Below, piece by piece: positions 42,938-55,650 of a stretch of DNA of 64,000 nt. Source of the stretch: Procambarus clarkii (lineage: Eukaryota; Arthropoda; Malacostraca; Decapoda; Cambaridae); contig NC_091227.1 in the NCBI RefSeq assembly GCF_040958095.1, positions 18,853,210 through 18,917,209 of the forward strand. The letters run 5' to 3'. The notes beneath the pieces are model-generated. The model searched no databases. It was given only the letters and a program-made list of their open reading frames with translations, and was not told where the DNA came from. Both the position numbers and the translations under genes were made by a program. How positions within the stretch are numbered: the first letter of the stretch is position 1; the number at the start of each line of letters is the position of its first letter.

Positions 42938-43539
42938 ATATATATATATATACTTTTTCAGCGCCTTAGTGTGGCAATCCAGAGAGGAAATGCTCACTGC
43001 ATCCATGGTTCCTGCCCGCCATCTGAGGAGCTGGAGGAGCTGTTCAACTTGTGACAAGCAGCCTTGTACCCTGCATGTAATCAATATTGTAACTTTTTTT
43101 TGTGTAATGACATTTTCAAATAAAGTTAGATAAATATACACACATACCAAAAGAATAGGGGTGGTAGGAGAAGAAAATATCAAAGTGTTCAGTGAGGACC
43201 CACAAGGTCTTCTCTGAGTACTCTTTATTTTCTTCTCCGAGGCTATGGGTCCCTACAATTGCACCGGAGGTGGTACCCCTTCTAGGTTAAAAAAAAGTAT
43301 ATATTGATTATTTTATTATAGTATATATATTGATTATTGATATAGTATATATATATTGATTTTTTGCGCCAGAGGTGGATAGTTCATTAAGCATCCCCTA
43401 TTCAACCAGTGAGTGGTAGTTTGTTGTGCACCCCGAACCCCGACCAAAATCGAGGCAACAGAAGTTGATAATAAGTTAAGAATATGAATAAACAGATGGC
43501 ACATTATCATATAATTAGCACATGAATTCAAATAATATT
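42938..43539. other. Non-coding tract, unassigned
   Basis: Includes a GC-richer block at 42955-43090 with no gene recognised, an AATAAA-type motif near 43120, and TATATT repeats at about 43300-43365. Confidence 0.4.
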
Positions 43540-44110
43540 TAATAATAATAATAATAATAATTAATTTTATTTACAAGTTACAATGGGTTGGTGATATTAC
43601 ATTAATGATATTTTTACATTCTTGTAAAGTCACTAACACGTATAGCGTTTCGGGCAGGTCCTTATCTAACATATATGGTAATGTGAAAAAGTACATTGTG
43701 GTAAGGTTTATATCAACAATATAAATTGAAAGGGGTGATTATACTGGTAAAGATTAAGTACTTAATTAGTCTTTACTAATATTGGGGAAGTACAAGATAG
43801 TGTGAGTTTGAAGCACAAGGTAGGAAACTATGAGGATGAAATTAGGTACCTTTTGGTTTTACTTTTGAACAAGGCAGAGGTTGGACAATTTTTTAATTCA
43901 TCAGGGAGTGAGTTTCAAAGACTGGGCCCCTTTAATTTGCATGGAGTGTTTACACAGATTTTGCCTGACTCTGGGGATATCAAATAGATATTTATTTCTG
44001 GTGTGGTACTCATGAGTTCTATTACACCTATCAAGGAAAAGTTTCAGATCAAGATAAGCATTTAGGAACAAGGGTTTTGTACATGTAGATAGCACACGAG
44101 AATGTGTAGA
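43540..44110 (-). mobile_element. LINE (non-LTR retrotransposon) 3' relic
   Basis: On the minus strand, 43901-44095 encodes a stretch with YHTRNKYLFDIPRVRQ and later KGAQSLKLTP. This is recognisable as the C-terminal end of a LINE reverse transcriptase, where intact copies have a WNxLP motif that is lost here. Stops follow. Downstream is the shared tail (GGACCTGCCCGAAACGCTA on the minus strand) ending in a (TTA)n-type tract at about 43540-43562. A decayed, inactive copy. Confidence 0.65.
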
Positions 44111-44299
44111 GTGAGTATATGTTTAGCATGTTGAGGGACTAGAACAGAGGGGCTGTGAGTTAGGTTCTTTTAATTGCCTTATACAATTTAACGAATAAAA
44201 AGGTTTTCGTGCCTTAACATCTTTATAATATGATAATAACGACATATCTGCATTAAAATCAGTGTGCAATTCCGGTTTTGGCCTCCACCGCCTTCTCAC

Positions 44300-44520
44300 T
44301 TGTTCCCTTGTAACTTGTAACTCACTTGTAACACTTATATGCTGTACTTCCTATTTTAACCTGCTATGTTAAATGGGATTCTTGTAATGTGATTTGTGTA
44401 TTTGTACTCACTGAATTTGTGCGCCCCTTGAGGGACTTGAAGTAGAGGGGGTAGAAATAGCCTAAGCTACTCTATCCCTTTGAGATGTATTTTTTTATTG
44501 TCTCAATAAACATACGTGAA
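44300..44520 (+). repeat. Retroelement 3' tail
   Basis: Contains GTAGAAATAGCCTAAGCTAC and CTATCCCTTTGAGATGTATT and ends TCAATAAACATACGTGAACT. The same block occurs in reverse at 53765-53870. A LINE-type 3' end. Confidence 0.6.
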
Positions 44521-44887
<367 letters not shown>

Positions 44888-44905
44888 TATATATAAATAT
44901 ATATA

Positions 44906-46015
44906 ATGATATATATATCATTAAAGTTTAGTATTTACAGAAAACCTACGAACAATTTATCTTATGTTCATTATTTTTCAGGGCATAAATACAATGTAAA
45001 AAAGTCAATTTTTTCTTCAATGTATCTAAGAGCTCTTCGAGTTGTGAGTCCAGAATTCTTAGACGAAGAATTTAAGAATATTGATTCGATTGGTCTTAAG
45101 CTTTGTTACCCACTGAATTTTTTGGAAGTTTGTCGTAACAAAGCTCGTCGTACATATTATAATAATGTATGCAGTGAAAGGATTCGCCCAAAGAATGTGT
45201 TATGTTTACCATATTTCTCTGGGTTTGAGAATATTGTCAAGGCCTTGAAACTTTTGAATATAGATGTATTGTTTAGTTACGAAAACACTATTGGTAAGCT
45301 ATTAGTTAGGAACAGCCCTCGTAGTGATAATTGCGTCATAAATAAATACCTTGTAAGGAATGTAATAAGTTCTATGTCGGGCAAACATCTAAAGATTTAA
45401 AATGTAGAATATCGCAACATAAATACTCTGTAAGACATGGCCAATTGTCTAATGCTTTGTTTGTGCATTTGTCAGAAAAAGCTCACCAAATTGATTGGGA
45501 GAGTGCTTCTTCTATAACAAATTGTAAAAGCACCTATAACAGAAACATAATTGAATCTGCTTTGATACAGATCACCAAAGAAAGTAATTTGAATATTAGC
45601 AGTGGTCTATATAACTTAGATCCATTTCTAATAGATCAGCTAAAGGGCGATTTAAGTAGGATCAAGGAAAAACATTTGTCTCACTAATTTATTGTATATA
45701 TTTACCTCTTTATGTTATAAATTACCTATGTATTATGCTTGTATGTCTGCTGAATCAGATGGGCCATTGGGCTACATCGGATGGGCCAATTGGGTGCATC
45801 TGATGGGCCAATGGGCCGTCTGCGTTGTCCAAGTATTGTACCTCACCTTACTTCACCACTCTCTCCTGCCTATTTATACCCATCACTCGATCTGTAAAAT
45901 GACCTGAAGATGTATTTAATATACGAAAGTACTTAAGGAAATTCCTGTTTCATTTTTCCTCCGTGGTCTGACATTGTCACATTCTTAATCACGTGTTTAT
46001 TTTCGTGATATACAC
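44906..46015 (+). mobile_element. Penelope-like retroelement, 3' part, frameshifted
   Basis: Two open stretches in different frames, 44906-45400 and a second ending at 45687. They encode the end of a reverse transcriptase (a YRKPTNN segment) followed by a GIY-YIG-type endonuclease segment with a CKEC cysteine pair and YVGQT. The frame changes by one base near 45345, so this copy is broken. The reverse transcriptase core is missing: the element is cut at its 5' side at a (TA)n tract. The shared 3' tail runs to a CA/TA microsatellite near 46010. Confidence 0.75.
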
Positions 46016-46019
46016 ACAC

Positions 46020-47560
<1,541 letters not shown>

Positions 47561-47579
47561 GCTAAAGGCTCCATCCACT

Positions 47580-48333
47580 TAATAAATCATCTTTATTCAG
47601 CACACCATCCTTGCTTATGACATTCTGCTTCAACTTTAATCTAACTAAAAAGTCAAATGTTAAGTATTTAAAAGTATTAATATAGTGATAATTAAATATT
47701 GCAGGATATAACAGATGTTATATAAAAATGGGCTGGCTACCGAACTTGTGACGTTATTATTGGGGTTTGCCTTGACTCAAATAATGATACGCTGCTCTGC
47801 CCTCTTATTCGAGTAAATTATTCAGTTACATGGAGATTTCTGTCAAGTGCAAAACAGAAATTGTTGTTCTTTTTCATAAGAACCTTGTTGTTGTGCACAA
47901 GGACCTATTTCTTAGTTTAAATTTTATTCATAAAAGAGTGTTGGTATTCCCCGCAACAGCCAATCACAGGAAGGTATTTCTGGAAGCTCGGCCTCCTTAT
48001 GGACTCAGCACATCGCTCTAGCTCATGGCTCTCTGTTTCATCTCTTGTATATACAAACTATGACTTTTTTCGATTATTGTCATAATTAATAATATGAGAT
48101 ATAAATTTTTTTTACACAAAATGGCTAAATTCTGACATTGGACTTTGTCTGGTATACTTACAAACATACACCAATTTATTATCATTCATCCATTATTAAT
48201 TTCAAATGTAATGTATACTGTCTAGTTTTTTTCCTCTCGCCATTACTTGGTGCAATATTTGAAAGTTGTCTATTTATTTATCGACCTATCTATTATCTTG
48301 TATTTATATTTACAAGTTTCTGTGCTTGGAAGA
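47580..48333 (+). repeat. Dispersed repeat of about 750 bp, direct copy at 52001-52746
   Basis: Starts AATAAATCATCTTTATTCAG and CACACCATCCTTGCTTATGA, ends at TACAAGTTTCTGTGCT. The copy at 52001-52746 is in the same orientation with scattered differences. A shorter relative lies at 47151-47560 within the palindrome arm. Family unknown. Confidence 0.85.
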
Positions 48334-48378
48334 AAACTCTGCATTGAATTAGAGATCTTCTAATTCAATGCAGAGTTT
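48334..48378. repeat. Perfect hairpin, 20 bp arms, 5 base loop
   Basis: AAACTCTGCATTGAATTAGA, loop GATCT, then the exact complement. It sits at the end of the 750 bp repeat copy, and pieces of the arm recur just downstream. Confidence 0.85.
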
Positions 48379-49206
48379 GCAGAGATCTTCTAATTGAATA
48401 AAATGCACAGTTACAAACCCGTTAAGATTTCAACTTAGATTCAACAGAGCAGAGGAAGTTGTTAAACACATATGGCAAAATCTTACTGAAGCGACCATAC
48501 GAGTCATACATACTCATCCTCCGCCCAAGTAAAACAGAAACAAGCAACACTTAGTGGGCCAGCCAGAGGCTTAGGGCCCGCGCAGGATTATCCCTGCAAA
48601 AAAGAAAGAAAAAAAAAAAGTTAATAGTGTTCTCTTCTGCCGACAGAAGAGATGTAATAATGTAAGCTGATGTAATAATACATCAGCTGTATTATTATTA
48701 TTTTAATAATATTATTACATTAATAATAATGTATTATTATTACTTTAAACACTGATTTATACGTCTGGTAGCTTATAATAAGGTTTTATACCATGCTGGT
48801 ATTAGGTAACTAGAATTCTGCAATCACTTTTTTTTATCTACTGTTGAGGATATGTAAGACAAATATAAGGTTTTGAGGCTAAGTAACGAAGATAGTTACA
48901 AGATATGAGCCCGATGGTGTTGAGATTGCAAAAGGGATTATAATTAGAACTTAAGCCAAAAAATCAATGCATAAATGTTCGCAAATATGAGGCTGGGATT
49001 TATTTCTCGAAAAGTTAGCAATAAAATGCGCTTTCTAGTTCTTTATTTTTAAGATTAAGACCAGGGATTCTGTCTAACGAGGCTGCAAGCTAAAACACTG
49101 TTATCCTATAATGTTCATCTATAGCTTGACCCTAAATACTCGTTTATTAAACGAATTTATTGTTAGCGTTCATTAGGAATCAACTTTGTTGAAGACAGAG
49201 CTTCCA
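48379..49206. other. Palindrome loop, no gene seen
   Basis: AT-rich, with an AATAAT-rich patch at 48670-48745. A short piece with GTTAATAGTGTTCTCTTCTGCCGACAG is also found in both palindrome arms. No coding frame is supported. Confidence 0.5.
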
Positions 49207-50645
49207 GCAAATACTTTCCTGTGATTGGCTGTTGCGGGGAATGCCAACGCTTATATGAATAAAATGTAAAATAAGAAATACGTCCTTTTAATCAATAACC
49301 TTGGTGTTGTTGTACAAAAGAACAACAATTTCTATTTTATACAAAACAGAAATTTCCATCTAACTGAATAATGTAGACCAATAAGAGGGCGGATCAGGCA
49401 TTGTATCGCCGATATTATTTGTGTGAGGCAACTCCCACTGATGACGTCACAAGTCAGGTAGCCAGCCCATGTTTCTGTAACACTCGTTACGTCCTGCAGT
49501 ATTTTTAATTATCACTATATTAATACTTTTAAATAATTAACATTTCACTTTTTAGGTAGATTAAAGTTGAAGCAAAATGTCATAAGCAAGGATGGTGTGC
49601 TGAATAAAGATGATTTATTAAGTGGATGGAGCCTTTAGCTGATCCCTTCCTGTGATTGGCTGTTGTGTGAATGTCAACATTATGCACCTCATACCATCTG
49701 TGGGCGGAGCTTGGAACCTCCTACCCGAGCACAACAACCCGCCTTATGGGTTGCTGTTTGGCTATTTATAGTGCGTTGGAAAAAAAAGAGATGGCGCTAG
49801 TTGTATTTTGTGGGGTAATTTGTTATAAGTGCAATTTGATGTCAACAGATGGCGTAAGCTGTATCTTATGGCTACTATTGACCAGCCAGTTAATAGTGTT
49901 CTCTTCTGCCGACAGATGGCATCAGCTGTATTATTATTACTTCCGAATTCCCTTTTAAACACTGATCTACAAATCCCTTGGCTTATGATAAGGTTTTATA
50001 CCATTTATGATAAGTATTAGATAACTGGAGTTCCGCAATTGCTTGTATTTATCAACTGTTCAGGATATCATCATATAACGTCTGGTTAGGACGTACTGCT
50101 CTCGATTGATGAAGATTAAGCCACCCAAGAGGTGGCACGGGCATGAATAGCCCGTAAATACTGCTCTCGTAATATTATCCAGGGGGGTGGGGGAACTATC
50201 AAGTGAAAGTGCAAAGCCATTACGACTATATAGCACTCGGAAGGGATCAGGATACGGATTTGGGATGGAACGGGGGAAAGGAATAGTGCCCAACCTCTTG
50301 GGCGGTCGGGGATTGAACGCGGACGTGTAGGAAACGAGACCGTCGCTCTACCGTCCAGCCCAAGTGGTTAAGCGTAATATTATTAAAACAACAATTTATG
50401 CATATAATAACAGCATTTCACACTAAAAATACTTGGATATATCGAAATTTGGTAGTGAATTCCAATCTAGGAATCTCCTATGACTAAACTGTACTTTTTA
50501 ATCATTTTTATGTACTTACTACTTATTATTAAATTATTAATTAATTACTATAATAATTAAATAAAATATTTTATTTATTATTTAAATTAAATGATAAAAT
50601 AATAGGTAATAATAAATCATTGTGTAGGGGGACAGGCAGCCAGTG
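49207..50645. repeat. Inner right arm of the palindrome
   Basis: Inverted partner of 46125-47560 with small differences. Its inner end (CCCCGCAACAGCC on the minus strand) matches the 750 bp repeat family better than the left arm does, which suggests gene conversion or a composite origin. Confidence 0.92.
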
Positions 50646-50664
50646 TATATATATATATATATAT

Positions 50665-51053
50665 GTCGTACCTAGTAGCCAGAACGCACTTCTCAGCCTA
50701 CTATGCAAGGCCCGATTTGCCTAATAAGCCAAGTTTTCATGAATTAATTGTTTTTCGACTACCTAACCTACCTAACCTAACCTAACCTAACTTTTTCGGC
50801 TACCTAATCTAACCTAACCTATAAAGATAGGTTAGGTTAGGTTAGGTAGGGTTGGTTAGGTTCGGTCATATATCTACGTTACTTTTAACTCCAATAACAA
50901 AAAATTTAACTCATACATAATGAAATGGGTAGCTTTATCATTTCATAAGAAAAAAATTAGAGAAAATATATTAATTCAGGAAAACTTGGCCTATTAGGCA
51001 AATTGGGCCTTGCATAGTAGGCCAAAATGTGCGTTCTGGCTACTAGGTACGAC
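50665..51053. mobile_element. MITE-like TTAGG element, copy B
   Basis: 389 bp, opposite orientation to copy A, flanked by TA runs. It lies between the inner and outer right arms of the palindrome. Confidence 0.88.
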
Positions 51054-51069
51054 ATATATATATATATAT

Positions 51070-51455
51070 GTCGTACCTAGTAGCCAGAACGCACTTCTCA
51101 GCCTACTATGCAAGGCCCGATTTGCCTAATAAGCCAAGTTTTCCTGTATTAATATATTTTCTCTAATTTTTTTCTGATGAAATGATAAAGCTACCCATTT
51201 CATTATGTATGAGGTCAATTTTTTTTAATTGGAGTTAAAATTAACGTAGATATATGACCGAACCTAACCAACCCTACCTAACCTAACCTAACCTATCTTT
51301 ATAGGTTAGGTTAGGTTAGGTAGCCGAAAAAGTTGGGTTAGGTTAGGTTAGGTAGGTTAGGTAGTCGAAAAACAATTAATTCATGAAAACTTGGCTTATT
51401 AGGCAAATCGGGCCTTGCATAGTAGGCTGAGAAGTGCGTTCTGGCTACTAGGTAC

Positions 51456-51458
<3 letters not shown>
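51070..51458. mobile_element. MITE-like TTAGG element, copy C
   Basis: 389 bp, same orientation as copy A, with near-perfect terminal inverted repeats of about 75 bp. It is separated from copy B by only a short TA run. Confidence 0.9.
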
Positions 51459-51491
<33 letters not shown>

Positions 51492-51630
51492 GTCGTACCT
51501 AGTAGCCAGAACGCACTTCTCAGCCTACTATGCAAGGCCCGATTTGCCTAATAAGCCAAGTTTTCATGAATTAATTGTTTTTCGACTACCTAACCTACCT
51601 AACCTAACCTAACCCAACTTTTTCGGCTGG
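51492..51630. mobile_element. MITE-like TTAGG element, truncated copy D
   Basis: Left terminal repeat and part of the TTAGG region in the orientation of copy B. It breaks off after CTTTTTCGGCTG into a (TA)n tract (about 51638-51730). Confidence 0.85.
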
Positions 51631-51635
51631 GTTTT

Positions 51636-51728
<93 letters not shown>

Positions 51729-51733
<5 letters not shown>

Positions 51734-51994
51734 AGGCTTATACCAAGGTCTCACAAAGGTGCCACAAAGGTGCCAAATTAAAGACTGGGAGCTGCCGGCG
51801 CGGGCCCAAGGGCTGCTGGCGGCCCTGGCCTGGCTGAACTTCCGCGCCCTTATAATCACCATTGTTTAATAATCTTCACAGGGAGAAACAACTGGTAATA
51901 TAGGAATAGTTTATTACAACATACACGGTAAAGAAAACAGCTCGGAAACTAAGGAAATAAAGCTGCCGAAAAAAACATTAAAGCCCATTTCAAG
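51729..51994. repeat. Outer right arm of the palindrome
   Basis: Inverted partner of 44521-44784, including the GC-rich block and the ACCATTGTTTAATAATCTTC segment. Confidence 0.9.
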
Positions 51995-52000
51995 TATGTT

Positions 52001-52746
52001 AATAAATCATCTTTATTCAGCACACCATCCTTGCTTATGACTTTCTGCCTCAACTGTAATCTAACTAAAAAGTGAAATGTTAAGTATTTAAAAGTATTAA
52101 TATAGTGTAATTAAATAATGCAGGATGTAACGGGTGTTACAGAAACATGGGCTGGCTACCTAACTTGTGACGTTATTATTGGGGTTTGCCTTGACACAAA
52201 TAATGATACGCTGCTCTGCCCTCTTATGCGAGTAAATTATTCAGTTAGATGGAGATTTCTGTCAGGTGCAAAACAGAAATTGTTATTCTTTTTCACAAGA
52301 ACCTTGTTGTTGTGCACAAGGACCTATTTCTTAGTTTAAATTTTATTCATAAAAGAGTGTTGGTATTCCCCGCAACAGCCAATCACAGGAAGGTATTTCT
52401 GGAAGCTCGGCCTCCTTATGGACTCAGCACATCGCTCTAGCTCATGGCTCTCTGTTTCATCTCTTGTATATACAAACTATGACTTTTTTCGATTACTGTT
52501 ATAATTAATAATATGAGATATAAAAGATTTTACACGAAATAGCTAAATTCTGCCATTAAATAGACTGTCTGGTATACATACAAACATACACCAATTTATT
52601 ACCATTCATCCATTATTAAACTAAAATGTAATGTCTAGTTTTTTTCCTCTCGCCATTACTTGGTGCAATATTTGAAAGTTGTCTATTTATTTATCGATCT
52701 ATCTATTATCTTGTATTTATATTTACAAGTTTCTGTGCTCGGAAGA
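52001..52746 (+). repeat. Second copy of the 750 bp dispersed repeat
   Basis: Direct copy of 47580-48333, directly following the outer right arm. It includes GTATTCCCCGCAACAGCCAA and CACATCGCTCTAGCTCATGG. Confidence 0.85.
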
Positions 52747-53764
52747 ATAGATGAGGAGTATGATCGTATGGTTGGCAGGGAGGTGGCGGGCGCATTGCAT
52801 TGAATTGGGACTAATTTATTAAATAATATTATTTAGTATTAATTAATATTTACAGTTATTATTAATTACAATTATTTATAGCTTAGTTACTTTCATGTAA
52901 CTCGCAATTGTACATTCTTAACATTAATAGCCCAAATTAGCACATCTTGCTTTTAAATTAGCCCAAAAAGTTGCAAGTAGCGAAATTAAATATTTGGGAG
53001 CGCGGGGCTCTCAAAAGTAGCCCAATTCGCTACTTGTAGCCCAATCTGGCAACACTGGCTGCCGGCGCCCGCCACCTCCCTGCCAACCATACGATCATAC
53101 TCCTCATATAACTAATCAAACCACTACCATGATGTTCATAAAATATCTACGATTTTCTAGGAAAACTATTGTGGTAACTTTAAGAGGTAGATATACTCAG
53201 AAGAGGCTGTGAAGGATGTATTGCAGGAGGGTTGTTCTTGGGAGCAGGATGACGTCACGTGTGGCAGATCATGGCACCATAGAGGCATCACAGTGTCACG
53301 TGCTTCAAGGTCAATATAGCTACACACTCTCTTAGTAACTACCTACCTAAATTTAGATTGTCAAAACAAAATTAATTAGATGCTTCATCGTATTTGAAAG
53401 TTATCGCTTTGTACAAATCAACGAGGCATCTATACACGACTTTATTTCCACGCACAGACACTTATAGAAGATCGTACGAAACATGGTGCCAAAAACCCCA
53501 TGTAACTGTGCCATCAATGGAGCAAATATAAAATATTTTGACCAAGGTTGCCATCGTCTCTGTCTGACTTGGGCAGATACAGCCAACATGCAAACGGCTC
53601 TCCATTTTGCAATGATTTTGTTTTCAAAAAACGTATTTCGCTTAAAAAGGAAAAATATAGTAAACTGCTTTCCCCCCCTCTACATGTCCTATACGCGGCC
53701 CTGGGTCCAAGTCCTTGCTTACCCTCAAAGTTCAAGATCAGAGGGTTGGGAGGTTGCTAATTGT
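52747..53764. other. Non-coding tract with a 40 bp inverted repeat
   Basis: ATGAGGAGTATGATCGTATG (from 52751, through GGTGGCGGGCGC) has its complement ending at about 53107. The enclosed sequence has GTAGCCCAATTCGCTACTTG, related to 42265-42315. No gene is supported; the short frame at 53483 has no family resemblance. Confidence 0.55.
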
Positions 53765-54035
53765 GGTACAGTGGTTCAAGTTCAAGTACGTTTATTGAGA
53801 CAAGAAAGAAATACATCTCAAAGGGATAGAGTAGCTTAGGCTATTTGTACCCCCTACAAATACAGTGGTCTACGTTCTCGGCTCAGGATCCTGCCGGGTT
53901 CAATCCCCCCCTGGCTGGGACAGATACGTTTGAGAACGTTTCCTTTCATCTAATGCTTCTTTCACTTAGCCGTATATGTACACGGGAGTTAGGCAGCTGT
54001 TAAGGAATTGCATCGTGGAGAAAGGTCAGTAAGGT
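53765..54035. repeat. LINE tail (minus strand) followed by a SINE copy
   Basis: 53765-53870 is the complement of the tail at 44440-44520. From about 53860, a box-B-like GGGTTCAATCCCCCCCTGGC and CACGGGAGTTAGGCAGCTGT match the SINE near 60110-60290. Confidence 0.6.
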
Positions 54036-54520
54036 CAGACATTTAGGTTTATTAAATAAACATGTTATGTTTATTTCTATAACGTATATCTATAAAATTA
54101 TGTATACCAATGTATATCTATCACGTATAATGGAATAAAATGCTATATCAGTTTTGGTTTCTTCTTCTCTTTGAGGTCACGGGGATATTAGCTTGATAAA
54201 CTATGAAACTGTTAATTGATTTATATTAAAAGTTCTGTAACCGGTTCATAAATGCTGTAACTTTCTTGGCTAAACTAATTTTGGAGTTTATTTCCTGGAC
54301 AAATTCTGCGCCTGTGTTGTCTATAACTTTTTTTCACTGCCGCTCGCAGGATCGACATTGAGGTACATAATCTATAATCTATAATATATAATCTAATATA
54401 TAATCTATAATACATAATCTAATATGTAATATATAATCTAAATATATGTATAGCTAAAAATTTGGAAGTAAATAAAAATATAATTTGTTTTTTCTTACAA
54501 TGTATTTTCTCAAAGAAAAA

Positions 54521-54610
<90 letters not shown>

Positions 54611-55376
54611 GCCCCTTCTATCAATTTCTCTATCATGACCCGACCTGTCCTAAAGTAATTCAATAGACCTTCTCTGTGATTTTATCAATTTTAAAGCCTC
54701 ATATGAAGCTAATGTTTAATTTTCAAATGTTCTAAATTTGCTTACAATAATTGTCCATATAATCAAAAGTTGTTTTGATCTACTAGGCTTAAAAGAATGG
54801 AAGGTAGCAACACAGTAAACAGAGAATTATTTAATTAACACTTTATATCAAACTATGTATAAGTGATTGATGACATTCATAGCTGGCAACGTGGAGAGTT
54901 CAGTCAGTTCTCTTAAAAATTATATTTTATGCTTAACCGGATAAGTCCACTGCGGGCAGGCCAGATGTCAGGCCAAAAGCCTGACATCTGGCCACACAGT
55001 CACCACCTTGTTGCAGACAGCCACTTCGTAACCCAGTGTCTAAAAAATGTAAGTTTGTTGTAAATCTTCTGTACACCTCTTCAGTCAAGCTAGAATTGAA
55101 ACCATAGTTGTTATGAGAGCTTCTGATAGCTACAAAGTCAGCTAGATAGGTACAAAGTCAGCCAGCTAAGCATGCAGTCACTCCTGCTGATAACCAGTCA
55201 CCTGTACCCATGCAGCTAGACACCACATTATCAACACAATCATTGATGAGATGGTCACAGTACTGTGCACGTTTTGGGGTAATCCTGAACGCCATGGGTT
55301 TGAATCCTGGTCGGGTCATTTAGTGATCTATGGCTTGTGCATTAATGCAACCTTTATTGTGTGTGTACCCACCTAG
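54036..55376. other. Non-coding tract with (TA)n and a tRNA-like fragment
   Basis: (TA)n at about 54530-54608; an ATAATCTATAATC-type repeat at 54365-54440; a short inverted repeat around CAGATGTCAGGC near 54963-54995; a box-B-like GGTTTGAATCCTGGTCG near 55295. TTTATT at about 55352 could be a minus-strand AATAAA for the DH-PH gene. Confidence 0.5.
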
Positions 55377-55387
55377 TTGTACTCACC

Positions 55388-55398
55388 TAGGTGTGTGT

Positions 55399-55439
<41 letters not shown>

Positions 55440-55440
55440 C
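55388..55440. repeat. (TG)n microsatellite
   Basis: TG run directly downstream of the DH-PH gene, possibly inside its 3' untranslated region. Confidence 0.9.
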
Positions 55441-55650
55441 ATAAAAGCCTTAATTACTGTACACTTGTCACTTACTATGCAAGTTGCCAATACGAAACAT
55501 ATACAGTTATATTATTACATAATTATTTACATTTTATAAAATATTTGCACAAAGTTGCGTTTGCGAGTCTCACTTTACACACAGTACTCGAGCTAGTTCC
55601 GTTAAACACTTTGGTCTGTGGAGCGTGCGTGAGGCTGCGACACCCAGCAC

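Noticed and set aside
44906-45690. Intact retroelement protein
   Set aside because: The frame changes near 45345 and most of the reverse transcriptase is absent; described only as a relic.
53483-53839. Possible small Cys-containing protein
   Set aside because: No recognised family, no splice context, overlaps repeats.
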